64,000 nucleotides of DNA from JANNBN01 sp031430595 (GTDB lineage Bacteria; Actinomycetota; Acidimicrobiia; Acidimicrobiales; JANYDT01), in NCBI GenBank assembly GCA_031430595.1, contig JANPBU010000040.1, forward strand, positions 112,213 through 176,212. Reading direction: 5' to 3'. The notes beneath the pieces are model-generated. The model was given only the letters and a program-made list of their open reading frames with translations. It was not told where the DNA came from and ran no database searches. The translations under genes and the position numbers were made by a program. Below are positions 9,379 through 17,977 of the stretch, piece after piece (within the stretch, counting starts at the first letter, position 1; the number at the start of each line of letters is the position of its first letter).

Positions 9379-9424
9379 AAAAAGGACCGGCCGCACCGAT
9401 CTTTCGATCAGTGCGGCCAAGGTC
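9379..9424 (-). terminator. Intrinsic terminator of recA
   Basis: A hairpin with arms GGCCGCAC / GTGCGGCC, continued by GATC / GATC around a TTTC loop, lies between the convergent aminopeptidase and recA. Read on the minus strand it is followed by GGTCC and a run of five T, so it best serves recA. On the plus strand no T-run follows. Confidence 0.75.
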
Positions 9425-9514
9425 TTGCCACCACACTTAGTACTTCGTCTGGTGGTGGCGTGAGGTTGAGGGGTAATTCAACAATTCTTTGAAATTACCC
9501 GCCCAGACGATTTC

Positions 9515-10555
9515 TCAGTCGAGGCTAATGGGCTCATCGTCAAGTTCGGCAAGGGCTCCAAGGTCATCAACCTTATTGATGCCAATCCGGTCTTTCACCT
9601 TTTCAGTGATTTCCATCATGAGTTCGGGGTTGTTCGTCAAGAAGTCTTTTGCTTTCTCGCGACCCTGTCCCAGTTGTTCACCTTCGTACGTGAACCATGC
9701 GCCTGACTTTTTGATTACTGCACACTCGACACCCACATCGAGCAATGAGCCCTCACGTGAAATGCCCTTGCCGTACATGATGTCAAACTCGGCCTGCTTG
9801 AACGGCGGCGCAACTTTGTTCTTGACGACCTTCACCCGGGTACGATTACCCGTAGCCTCGGCACCATCTTTAATGGCTTCGATTCGGCGGATATCGAGAC
9901 GAACCGACGAATAGAACTTCAGTGCTCGCCCACCCGGTGTTGTTTCAGGTGATCCGAACATCACGCCAATTTTTTCTCGCAATTGGTTGATGAAGATCAC
10001 GATGGTGTTGGTTCGGTTGATTGACCCGGTGAGCTTACGAAGCGCCTGGCTCATGAGACGGGCTTGCAACCCAACGAAGGTGTCACCCATTTCGCCTTCG
10101 ATTTCAGCCTTCGGTGTGAGTGCAGCGACCGAGTCGATGACCACAACGTCAACAGCCCCTGAGCGAACGAGCATGTCGCAAATTTCGAGGGCCTGTTCGC
10201 CTGTGTCTGGCTGCGAGATGAAGAGCTTGTCGACATCGACACCAATCGCCCTAGCATAAATTGGGTCCATTGCATGCTCGGCGTCGATATAAGCACAGGT
10301 GCCACCATTGCGTTGCGCCTCGGCGACAACGTGCATGGCAAGCGTCGACTTCCCTGAAGATTCAGGACCGTAGATCTCGGTGATTCGACCTCGGGGCAAA
10401 CCGCCGATGCCAAGGGCAAGGTCGAGCGCTAATGCACCGGTTGACACCACATCGATTTTCATCGTTGTGTTGTCGCCCATTCGCATGATGGACCCCTTAC
10501 CGAACTGCTTTTCGATTTGGCCGAGTGCCATTTCGAGGGCCTTTTCACGCTCCAT
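9515..10555 (-). CDS. recA: Recombinase RecA
   Basis: RecA has 346 residues from the ATG at 10555, where the family start MEREKALEMALGQIEKQFGKG begins; a purine-rich AAGAAAGAGAG serves as ribosome-binding site. The frame runs open upstream to 10690 but that part has no homology. Walker A GPESSGKSTLA is near residue 66, the conserved INQLREKIGVMFGSPETTPGG segment covers loops L1 and L2 near 195-215, and no intein is present. RecA forms the ATP-dependent nucleoprotein filament for recombination and LexA cleavage. A LexA box lies upstream. recX, often next to recA in actinobacteria, is absent here. Confidence 0.98.
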   Translation of the reverse strand: MEREKALEMALGQIEKQFGKGSIMRMGDNTTMKIDVVSTGALALDLALGIGGLPRGRITEIYGPESSGKSTLAMHVVAEAQRNGGTCAYIDAEHAMDPIYARAIGVDVDKLFISQPDTGEQALEICDMLVRSGAVDVVVIDSVAALTPKAEIEGEMGDTFVGLQARLMSQALRKLTGSINRTNTIVIFINQLREKIGVMFGSPETTPGGRALKFYSSVRLDIRRIEAIKDGAEATGNRTRVKVVKNKVAPPFKQAEFDIMYGKGISREGSLLDVGVECAVIKKSGAWFTYEGEQLGQGREKAKDFLTNNPELMMEITEKVKDRIGINKVDDLGALAELDDEPISLD

Positions 10556-10703
10556 GACGAATCTCTCTTTCTTAAGGTTTGGTGCTGCCAGACAGACCGG
10601 CAGGCTTTGGTTTTTGCTTACCCCATCACCATACGGAGGGGGTATGACAGAAAACCGAGAGGCACCGGAATTACAGCGATGTATTTTCAAAACGAACTGT
10701 ACA

Positions 10704-10717
10704 CGAACACTCGTTCG
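10704..10717. promoter_or_regulatory. LexA (SOS) box upstream of recA
   Basis: The sequence CGAACACTCGTTCG fits the Gram-positive/actinobacterial LexA operator form GAAC-N4-GTTC, extended by flanking C and G. It lies about 150 bp upstream of the recA start and about 90 bp upstream of the divergent CapA-family gene. SOS control of recA is the straightforward reading; effects on the divergent gene are possible. Confidence 0.8.
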
Positions 10718-10805
10718 CTGTCTACCGTCTGCCCGTAAAGTTTGTTTTTGATCTCACAACCGCAACATCCGTGGCCAACAAGACCACTTCCAGTACCGTT
10801 ATCCG

Positions 10806-11978
10806 GTGGCCACTTCCCAGTCGCGCCGTGTGCGGTCCTCCTTAGGTGGCCTTCTCGCGCTCGTTACTGTTGGTGGACTTTCCTATCTAGGTGCCGCGCA
10901 ACCGGCTGGTTCTGTGCTGGCGATCAGCCCTCTCCCAACGCCTAGTCCGGCAGGAACTCGTGACCCGGCTGGAACCACGACCACATCTGCAACCACGACC
11001 ACACCTGGAATCACAACCCCGGATGGAACGACTTCGGGGGCGTCTACCTGGAATGTCTACTTCGCCGGTGATTCGCTACTCACCCGAAAAATTGCCGACA
11101 AGGTGTCACCGTTCGCCCGGCTCTTCCCGAAGCTCGATACCGCGTCGCTCGCTATTGTCAATGTTGAAACTGCGATCACTAACTCGACGACCAAAGAATC
11201 GAAAGAGTTCAACTTCAATTCCCCTCCCCGGTTTGCCCAACTCATGGCCGACGCAGGGGTTGATGTTGGTTCACTGGCAAACAATCACTCGCTCGATATG
11301 GGCGATCAGGGCATGCTCGACACCATCGATGCGCTGACCGATGCGGGGATTGATCCCGTAGGGGCAGGCGTCAACCTTGCTGCTGCCGTCACACCATCGA
11401 TTCACATCATCGGAAACATCAGGGTCGCAGTATTCGGGGCAAGCCAGGTCATTCCGAGCCCGAAATGGGTGGCGACGCCGACGCGTCCCGGTGTCGCCTC
11501 CGCGGGGAAACACACGATAGACAAAGCCACCGAGCATCTACTGGCGGCCGTCCAACAAGCCAAGGCCACGAACGACGTGGTGTTGGTCATGATGCACTGG
11601 GGCCAAGAACGAATGTCTTGCCCTACCGACGTACAGATCGCCACAGCGAAGCGGCTGCGCGAAGCCGGGGCCACGGCGGTTGTCGGAGCTCACCCACATG
11701 TATTGCAACCAATCGTCGCCGATGGTGACGGCGTGATTGCCTATTCAATGGGCAACTTCATTTGGTCACCGAGAAGCGGGATCACCGCCGACACCGGTAT
11801 CTTGGAGTTACGTTTCGACGGCGACAAGCTCATCGACACGATCTTTCATCCACATCGCCTCGACGCAAACGGATGGGCTGCTTCCATCAACGATTTGAGC
11901 TCGCAACAACGAATTATCTCGCAGGTGAAACGTAAGTGTGCTGGTGCCGATGGCTCGAAGCCGTGGCCGGGCAACTGA
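10806..11978 (+). CDS. Secreted CapA/PgsA-family protein (metallophosphatase-like)
   Basis: The protein has 390 residues from a GTG. An N-terminal hydrophobic segment (LGGLLALVTVGGLSYLGAA) looks like a signal peptide or anchor, followed by a Pro/Thr-rich linker to about residue 78. The CapA domain then shows YFAGDSLLTRKI, VNVETAIT, SLANNHSLDMGDQGM, VVLVMMHWGQE, GAHPHVLQPI and YSMGNFIWSP, the His/Asn-rich motifs of the calcineurin-like CapA fold. The family is linked to poly-gamma-glutamate or capsule export in Bacillus, but stand-alone actinobacterial members have unclear roles. It is transcribed divergently from recA. Confidence 0.85.
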   Translation: MATSQSRRVRSSLGGLLALVTVGGLSYLGAAQPAGSVLAISPLPTPSPAGTRDPAGTTTTSATTTTPGITTPDGTTSGASTWNVYFAGDSLLTRKIADKVSPFARLFPKLDTASLAIVNVETAITNSTTKESKEFNFNSPPRFAQLMADAGVDVGSLANNHSLDMGDQGMLDTIDALTDAGIDPVGAGVNLAAAVTPSIHIIGNIRVAVFGASQVIPSPKWVATPTRPGVASAGKHTIDKATEHLLAAVQQAKATNDVVLVMMHWGQERMSCPTDVQIATAKRLREAGATAVVGAHPHVLQPIVADGDGVIAYSMGNFIWSPRSGITADTGILELRFDGDKLIDTIFHPHRLDANGWAASINDLSSQQRIISQVKRKCAGADGSKPWPGN

Positions 11979-11982
11979 CTGG

Positions 11983-12828
11983 CTACAACGGCAGCCGGTA
12001 CATGAGAACAGCGCCGCCTTGACCTTCTGACATCGTCCAAGCAGCCTTGTTGCCAGGTTCAATGCAAACAGCTTCAGCCTGCGCAAGAAATGGCCCGACG
12101 ACCGCGGTTGGTTTGGCCTTCCACACTGCATCGAACGGGCCATCGCCAGATCGGTCATATCGAAGAATCGTGATGTACGTGCGAATCAGTACTGACTTAC
12201 CATCGGTTGACCGATCTGCACCGGTAACCAGTGGAATATTGAGCGAGGCAACCGGCTTCAATACGTCGTCGGCACCGGCACGGTACACGCGGCCGATCGA
12301 CTTAGTGACAATCACCATTGTGCCGTCGGTATCTATAAAAAAGGCTTCGGCATCGTGGGGGCCATCTTCGTACGTAAGCGTACGAGTTTGAGCGGTTACC
12401 TTTACGGAAGTTTTCTTCTTGCTGCCGGGTACTTTCGGTTCGGCAAAACTCTGTATGCGAACAGATTTTCGCTTGCCTGCGTTGTCGCCGATGTCGGCCA
12501 GATACAGCTTTCCGTTATACAGAGCCATGTCTTCAATATCGGTTGCTTCAACACCGGAAAGTGATGCCGTCAGGACAGTCTTTCCCGTTGTTGAACTCAC
12601 GGCGTAGGCCTGCGCTGCATCACCAGAGTCGTTATGCACCCAGATGACTCCCGGATTTATACTGCTCACTCCACAGCCCGAGATTTCGCTCAGCGAGCGA
12701 TCCTGTACCAAGACCCCAGCGGTCGGTTTTGTTGCGGCGACCACCAAAGTTGAAGAACCGTTCAACAGCGCCAACGCTGACCCCGCAAACAACAGCAGAC
12801 TGACTCGAACTACATCAGGCTTACTCAT
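11983..12828 (-). CDS. Secreted beta-propeller-like protein of unknown function
   Basis: The 281-residue protein has a signal-like N-terminus (VSLLLFAGSALALLNGSS, then VVAATK). The mature part carries motifs spaced like propeller blades: VIWVHNDSGDAAQAYA near 63, ATDIEDMALYNGKLYLADIG near 95, and GPHDAEAFFIDTDGTMVIV near 158. These Asp-rich loops recur in six-bladed propeller proteins of actinobacteria (phytase- or SdiA-like annotations), but I know of no proven activity. Its ATG overlaps the cinA stop by 4 bp, so the two are probably translationally coupled. Confidence 0.75.
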   Translation of the reverse strand: MSKPDVVRVSLLLFAGSALALLNGSSTLVVAATKPTAGVLVQDRSLSEISGCGVSSINPGVIWVHNDSGDAAQAYAVSSTTGKTVLTASLSGVEATDIEDMALYNGKLYLADIGDNAGKRKSVRIQSFAEPKVPGSKKKTSVKVTAQTRTLTYEDGPHDAEAFFIDTDGTMVIVTKSIGRVYRAGADDVLKPVASLNIPLVTGADRSTDGKSVLIRTYITILRYDRSGDGPFDAVWKAKPTAVVGPFLAQAEAVCIEPGNKAAWTMSEGQGGAVLMYRLPL

Positions 12829-14087
12829 TTGTGGTATCCGAGCAGGCGCTGCCTCAGCAGGTTGAGCGCCGAGATGGCAACGTATTGGCGCACTCGTTCA
12901 CGATCTCCGGGTAGGTGAACCTGGGTTACCTCTGCATCACTACCGAACCCGCTGATGCCAATGAATGCCGTACCGACCGATTGACCATCTTGTTCATCGG
13001 GACCTGCGACGCCGGTCACCGATAGGCCAACATTGGCACCGGTTTGTTTTCGAACACCAGTCGCCATTGCGGCCGCAGCCGCCTCACTTACGACCGGCCC
13101 AACGGGCACATCAAGCAACGAAAATTTGACTTCAGATGCATAGGCAACGACGCCACCGCGGAACCAATGCGAAGCACCAGGAACAGCCACCAACCGCGAC
13201 GCTATCAACCCACCCGTCACCGATTCAGCAACGCCAAGAGTAAGATCGCGTTCAGTCAAAAGACGGGCAACAACACGTTCCATGTTTTCATCGTCGACTC
13301 CGAACACATAGTCACCAATAAGCGCACGTAGCTCTTTTTCTTCACCATCAAGAACTCGTTGAACTTCGACGTCGTTAGCGGCCTTCGCGGTGATTCGAAC
13401 TTTGATTCCTTCCATTCCGCTGGCCAAAAAGGCAACTGTGGCTGGTGGTGCATCAGGCTCGTTGAGTGCCTCAAGGCGGGGGCCGACCATTTCACCGATG
13501 CCGGCCTCAGACATACCCCAGGTACGTAACACCCGTGAAGCGATAACGGCTGAAGTTCCTGATCGCCTGACCAGGTCGGGAAGCACTATGCGGTAAAGCA
13601 TGGCCTGCATCTCGTGCGGCACACCAGGAACGGCATAGATAACCTTGTTGATGCCGTTTCGGTTCACTTCACAAATCAGTCCGGGGGCGGTACCGCGATC
13701 GTTGTGTATCCACTTTGCGCCGAACGGACGCTCGGCTTGACGACAGTTCGTGACTGGCATTTCGCGATTGCGAGATCGAAACATTGCCGAAATTTCTTCA
13801 ATCATTTCGGGGTCACGTTCAACTCGAACCCCGAGCACCTCGGCGATCGCATCACGAGTGATGTCATCTTGCGTTGGCCCAAGACCACCGCAACAAATGA
13901 TGGCATCAGAACGTTCCAACGCAGCGTCAATCGCCGCAACAATACGTGCCTGGTTGTCACCAACCTTCGTCTGCATCAACGAGTCGATTCCGAACGCCGC
14001 CAGTTGCTCACCCATCCACGACGAATTGGTATCGACGATCTGCCCGAGGAGTAACTCGGTTCCGATGGCCACCACTTCACAATTCAC
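12825..14087 (-). CDS. cinA: CinA-family nicotinamide-nucleotide amidohydrolase
   Basis: CinA has 420 residues from the GTG at 14087, chosen because GAGGCAGG lies about 8 bp upstream and homology starts at NCEVVAIGTELLLGQIVDTN. GTG 14093 and TTG 14105 are alternatives. The N-terminal MoCF-like domain shows CCGGLGPTQDD near 75 and YAVPGVPHEM near 155. The C-terminal amidase domain shows VAESVTGGLIASRL near 290 and GLSVTGVAGPDEQDG near 365. It deamidates NMN in pyridine-nucleotide recycling and clusters with recA in many bacteria. Confidence 0.93.
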   Translation of the reverse strand: MNCEVVAIGTELLLGQIVDTNSSWMGEQLAAFGIDSLMQTKVGDNQARIVAAIDAALERSDAIICCGGLGPTQDDITRDAIAEVLGVRVERDPEMIEEISAMFRSRNREMPVTNCRQAERPFGAKWIHNDRGTAPGLICEVNRNGINKVIYAVPGVPHEMQAMLYRIVLPDLVRRSGTSAVIASRVLRTWGMSEAGIGEMVGPRLEALNEPDAPPATVAFLASGMEGIKVRITAKAANDVEVQRVLDGEEKELRALIGDYVFGVDDENMERVVARLLTERDLTLGVAESVTGGLIASRLVAVPGASHWFRGGVVAYASEVKFSLLDVPVGPVVSEAAAAAMATGVRKQTGANVGLSVTGVAGPDEQDGQSVGTAFIGISGFGSDAEVTQVHLPGDRERVRQYVAISALNLLRQRLLGYHK

Positions 14088-14138
14088 TCGCACATCCTGC
14101 CTCAAGGAATGCCCCCCGAAGGCCTGTAGGGTGAAGCC

Positions 14139-14714
14139 ATGGGTTTACTTTCCCGCTCATCCACCCCCAAAGCAGCCAAAGCCGTCAAAACATCCCGGGT
14201 CGCTAAGCCCAGGGTTCGCTTACGGCCCGAAGAAATGAAGTCGACGAATCGCCTAACGGAACGCGAGCGTTACATCACTTACGGGTTGGCAGCCTTTGCG
14301 GTTGGTGCGTTCCTCTTCCGGACAGTCGGCGACGGGTTGATTGATCGTGAGCCAGTATGGCTTGGCCTTGGCGTAGCGCTGGCCCTATTTCTCGCCGGAC
14401 TCGGCCGGTTTACGAACCGTCTTGGCGTGACCCTTGGTGCCGTTGGGTGCGCCCTGTGGCCCGGATACGGGCGTAGCTGGGCAATTCTTGCTTACCCCTT
14501 TCTGGGCTTCACGATGTACCTCACGTTCGCAATGAAGCGCTCACGAGACAAGCTGATGTCTGAACGTGCCGCCAAGGGCGATTTTGCTGACCCCTTTGCC
14601 GAGAAACGGGCGGCAAAAGGAAAGCCGGTTGCCGCCAAAGAAGACGCCTTAGGGCGGGCCTATGCGTCGCAGTCGAAGCGGTACACGCCACCAAAGGCCG
14701 TCAAAAAGAAATAG
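14139..14714 (+). CDS. Unidentified small membrane protein with basic tails
   Basis: The protein has 191 residues. After a basic N-terminus (about 45 residues) come three or four hydrophobic stretches: YGLAAFAVGAFLF, WLGLGVALALFLAGLG, then GVTLGAVGCALWPGYG and WAILAYPFLGFTMYLTF. The C-terminal 60 residues are charged and end in KAVKKK. I do not recognise a named family with certainty. Similar short multi-pass proteins with Lys/Arg-rich cytosolic tails are common near pgsA/cinA in actinobacteria. It is inserted on the plus strand between cinA and pgsA. Confidence 0.7.
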   Translation: MGLLSRSSTPKAAKAVKTSRVAKPRVRLRPEEMKSTNRLTERERYITYGLAAFAVGAFLFRTVGDGLIDREPVWLGLGVALALFLAGLGRFTNRLGVTLGAVGCALWPGYGRSWAILAYPFLGFTMYLTFAMKRSRDKLMSERAAKGDFADPFAEKRAAKGKPVAAKEDALGRAYASQSKRYTPPKAVKKK

Positions 14715-14756
14715 TTTTTCGCTAGCAGCGGGTACTCGCTACTGACCGGGTATTCG

Positions 14757-15359
14757 CTAGTGGTCGATGCGGACCGAACTTGGTTGTCCTGATTTTCCTT
14801 GTTTCGCATCAGAGAAATACAGCAGCCCCGAGTACACCGTCAACACGGTGGCTATTAACAGGGTGAGGTTTGCCAATAGCGGCCATTCTCGGCCCACCCA
14901 CGGAAGACAGGCGAACGCAACGGCAAGTTGCTGCACAAGCGTCTTCCACTTCGCAAGGGTTCGGGCCGGAAGCGATATCCCTCGCTTCGCTATCCTCGAT
15001 CGATACACCGAAATCCACACTTCACGGATCACAATCACGACAACGGGCGGCCACCAGAACGCCTGCTTCCATACCAATACAACGAGTGCACCGATCACCA
15101 GAAACTTGTCAGCGAGCGGGTCGAGAAACGCACCTGACGAAGTTGTTCCGAATCGCCGGGCCAGCCAACCATCGATACCGTCGCTGAGGCAGGCCACTAT
15201 CCAGAGGAGAAACGTTGCGACGTCGAAGTCACGACGAGCCAACAACAGAAGCATGACCGGCGTGACCAACATTCGGGCGACGGTGATGCCGTTTGCCGGG
15301 GTCAAAATCTTCGTCGGCGCATACCGAGGAACCCGGGGCGGTTTGACGAACTTCGTCAC
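14757..15359 (-). CDS. pgsA: CDP-alcohol phosphatidyltransferase, phosphatidylglycerophosphate synthase type
   Basis: This 200-residue integral membrane enzyme carries the CDP-alcohol phosphotransferase signature DGIDGWLARRFGTTSSGAF followed by LDPLADK near residues 63-88, with all the Asp ligands. Four to five further hydrophobic segments follow. It most likely transfers glycerol-3-phosphate to CDP-diacylglycerol to begin phosphatidylglycerol synthesis. Another CDP-alcohol acceptor cannot be excluded from sequence alone. Its start overlaps the rimO stop by 4 bp, the usual actinobacterial rimO-pgsA-cinA order. Confidence 0.92.
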   Translation of the reverse strand: MTKFVKPPRVPRYAPTKILTPANGITVARMLVTPVMLLLLARRDFDVATFLLWIVACLSDGIDGWLARRFGTTSSGAFLDPLADKFLVIGALVVLVWKQAFWWPPVVVIVIREVWISVYRSRIAKRGISLPARTLAKWKTLVQQLAVAFACLPWVGREWPLLANLTLLIATVLTVYSGLLYFSDAKQGKSGQPSSVRIDH

Positions 15360-16606
15360 ACGGCCTCAGCGGTGAGATCAGGACCCTCGGCGGCAACCAC
15401 CCGAACCGTCGCAAAAGAGCCAACCGGTAGATCGAGCGGAAGGTGTACCACACCATCGATTTCTGGGGCTTCTCTATGCGAACGGCCCGCACCAACCGAA
15501 TCGACCAGGACCTCGATGTGTTTACCGATGAGCGCATCGCGTCGCCGGGCTGTGATGCCATCTTGAAGTTCAGTCAACTCCGTCAGCCGTTCCCGCATCA
15601 GTGGTCGACTCACCGCACTATCAAGGTCGTACGCGTACGTGCCTTCTTCCGGAGAGTACTCAAAGAACCCACACCAGTCAAGTTGCGCCTCACGAACGAA
15701 TCGAAGCAGTTGGTCATGGTCTTCCTCGGTTTCACCCGGGTACCCGACGATGAAATTGCTACGGAACGCCGACTCGGGGTCGCGCCCACGAATGTCTTCA
15801 ATCCGCCGCAAGAAACGATCACCGTCACCCCAACGACGCATCCGACGAAGGAGCGGCTTCGAGACGTGTTGCAACGACAGGTCAAAGTACGACACGCCGG
15901 TTGAGATGATTACGTCAATGAGCTCATCAGAAAGATCGGATGGGTACAGATACAGAAGTCGAGTTCGTTCGACCTTCGCCGACACCCGCTTCACCAAATC
16001 GACGATCGAACCGGCACCAAGCTCTCCGGGGCGATCCTTTCCGTATGAAGCAAGATCTTGCGCGACCAGCACAATTTCCTTGGCACCCAACAGCTCAGCT
16101 TCGATCACAATTGATTCAGGGTCACGACTTCGTTGTGGGCCTCGAAACGAAGGGATCGCACAAAATCCGCAGCTACGGTCGCACCCTTCAGCGATTTTGA
16201 CATATGCCCACGGGGTCGCACTTTTCGGCCGAGGAAGGTTCAGCAAATCCATGTCAGGAACTGCTGGGCCAGGCTTAGTTCCAAGCGTCACCGGTACGCC
16301 GAAGCCGGCTACCCGGTCAACTTCAGGAAGGGCCTCAGCCAATTCGTCGCCATATCGCTCGGCCATACAACCGGTAACCACCACGCGAGCACCCTCTTTT
16401 CGGCCGTCAGAGAGGGCAAGCACCGTGTCTATTGACTCTTGACGGGCCGCTTCAATAAAGGCACAGGTGTTCACTACAACGAGATCGGCACCATCGGCTG
16501 ATGTGGCTGCAGTCATTCCGTCGGCCAATAGAGTGCCAACTAACTTGTCTGAATCGACCTGATTCTTGGGGCAGCCAAGTGTTTCTATCCAATAGGTCTG
16601 ATTCAT
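15356..16606 (-). CDS. rimO: Ribosomal protein S12 methylthiotransferase RimO
   Basis: RimO has 416 residues. The N-terminal UPF0004 domain has cysteines in ETLGCPKNQVDSDKL (near 12), NTCAFIEAARQES (near 47) and TGCMAERYG (near 79). The radical-SAM domain has CDRSCGFCAIPSFRG near 142-156, the CxxxCxxC site for the second 4Fe-4S cluster. A C-terminal TRAM domain ends the protein. It thiomethylates a conserved Asp of ribosomal protein S12. The short ETLGCPKN opening separates it from MiaB. Confidence 0.95.
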   Translation of the reverse strand: MNQTYWIETLGCPKNQVDSDKLVGTLLADGMTAATSADGADLVVVNTCAFIEAARQESIDTVLALSDGRKEGARVVVTGCMAERYGDELAEALPEVDRVAGFGVPVTLGTKPGPAVPDMDLLNLPRPKSATPWAYVKIAEGCDRSCGFCAIPSFRGPQRSRDPESIVIEAELLGAKEIVLVAQDLASYGKDRPGELGAGSIVDLVKRVSAKVERTRLLYLYPSDLSDELIDVIISTGVSYFDLSLQHVSKPLLRRMRRWGDGDRFLRRIEDIRGRDPESAFRSNFIVGYPGETEEDHDQLLRFVREAQLDWCGFFEYSPEEGTYAYDLDSAVSRPLMRERLTELTELQDGITARRRDALIGKHIEVLVDSVGAGRSHREAPEIDGVVHLPLDLPVGSFATVRVVAAEGPDLTAEAV

Positions 16607-16675
16607 CGCCCAGTGAGACTACCGGCTGAGGAGACCGCCAAGAGGCGCTTAGCGCCCATCGAGAGTGGAAGTGGC

Positions 16676-17413
16676 ATGCTGAGAGGGATGTCATCTCCAA
16701 CCCCTGATGCCTCTCAGACCAATTACACCCCTCCGACCAATCGGGCCCCTCCGACTGTGCGCACCCCGGAGACGACGCATACTGCGCGCCGAGCGGTTGG
16801 TGTGGTGTCGCTCATTGTCGCTGCGATCATCGGTGCAATGGTCATTAGCGCGGTTTGGCGTATCGCAGGGGTATTGAAAAACCCACTCGCTACCGAGAAG
16901 GTAGATAGAACCGGGCCAGCACTGATCACTGCGCTTACCAATATGGCTCGGGTTGAAGGTTCCTCTGGAACCTTTCAGGTTGTTGTCGATATTCAAGACG
17001 ACGCCAAGTATGTTCCCGCAGCGTTGAAGGGCGAACGAATCATCTACCTGGCACAGGGGAGCGCTTCCGGAACCGTCGACCTTGGCGGGCTGAATGCAAC
17101 GTCAATCACGGTTGATGAAGTGTTAAAAACAGCGACGATCATCGTTCCGCAAGCACAGATTTCGAATGTTCGCATTGATTTAACCAGGTCGAAAGTGTTG
17201 TCTCACGAACGGGGCCTGCTTGATCGCCTCGGAGGTGCGGCCGGTGATGCGCCAGCAATGCATCCTGATCTTGTGGCTCGTGCAGAGACGCAGCTCAAAG
17301 ATGCAGCAACAGAAAGTCAACTTCGTCAGCGCGCTGAGGAAAATACTGAGACCCTTTTAAGATCAATAGCTACCGGGCTTGGCTACACCACAGTGAATGT
17401 CGAGTTCCGGTAA
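16676..17413 (+). CDS. DUF4230-family membrane-anchored protein
   Basis: The protein has about 245 residues. A Pro/Thr-rich cytosolic head is followed by one transmembrane segment (VGVVSLIVAAIIGAMVISAVW, near 40-60) and an extracytoplasmic domain of the DUF4230 type, with FQVVVDIQDDAKYVPAALKGER and the closing YTTVNVEFR. DUF4230 has no known activity. The start is uncertain: ATG 16676 has a GAGAGTGGAAG element at normal spacing, while ATG 16688 has GAGAGG only 2 bases away. Its stop abuts the next ATG (TAAATG), so it probably forms an operon with the RibD-like and SMP-30 genes. Confidence 0.78.
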   Translation: MLRGMSSPTPDASQTNYTPPTNRAPPTVRTPETTHTARRAVGVVSLIVAAIIGAMVISAVWRIAGVLKNPLATEKVDRTGPALITALTNMARVEGSSGTFQVVVDIQDDAKYVPAALKGERIIYLAQGSASGTVDLGGLNATSITVDEVLKTATIIVPQAQISNVRIDLTRSKVLSHERGLLDRLGGAAGDAPAMHPDLVARAETQLKDAATESQLRQRAEENTETLLRSIATGLGYTTVNVEFR

Positions 17414-17977
17414 ATGCTCGTTGTGTTGATCGCTGTCATTTCCATCGACGGTTGCCTGACGCGACACACTGTACCGGGCGCGGCGAACTGGGCTTCACCC
17501 GACGATCAAGCGCATTTTCGATCGGCACTGGCTGAGTGCGACGTTTCGATTATGGGTTCAGCCACGTACGCTGAGTCGCGCGGATACATCATGGCGAACC
17601 TCACCTTGAATCGACGTCGGATTGTGATGACGCGAACGCCTTCACGATTCGAAGCCGATGCTGTTGCAGGGAGACTCGAATTTACCGACGAGACCCCATC
17701 GAAATTGATTGAGCGGTTGGCGAACGAACAGCACAGCCGGTGCGCGTTACTGGGTGGCGGACAGATCTATTCGGCTTGTTTGGCCGCCGACGTAGTCGAC
17801 GAAATGCTCATCACTATCGAGCCCCGGGTCTTCGGAACCGGAACCAGGTTGGCGGGTGTCACTGCCCCAATCGACCCAAGCTTCTCGCTCGCCAACGTAT
17901 CGCTGCTCGGTACCGCAACTGTTCTACTGAAGTACGAGCGCAACACCCTTTCACCAGCCGGAGACCAGCAGCCATGA
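17414..17977 (+). CDS. RibD C-terminal / dihydrofolate reductase-like domain protein
   Basis: The 187-residue protein has the DHFR/RibD-C fold order: VVLIAVISIDGCLTR at the N-terminus, SIMGSATYAESR near 46, and the NADP-binding-type motif CALLGGGQIYSACLAADVVDEM near 111-132. The C-terminus ends ITIEPRVFGTGTRL and later LLKYER. This fits a stand-alone NADPH-dependent reductase of the RibD C-terminal family; whether it serves riboflavin or pterin chemistry cannot be told. It is sandwiched without gaps between the DUF4230 and SMP-30 genes, with a 4-bp ATGA overlap downstream. Confidence 0.82.
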   Translation: MLVVLIAVISIDGCLTRHTVPGAANWASPDDQAHFRSALAECDVSIMGSATYAESRGYIMANLTLNRRRIVMTRTPSRFEADAVAGRLEFTDETPSKLIERLANEQHSRCALLGGGQIYSACLAADVVDEMLITIEPRVFGTGTRLAGVTAPIDPSFSLANVSLLGTATVLLKYERNTLSPAGDQQP

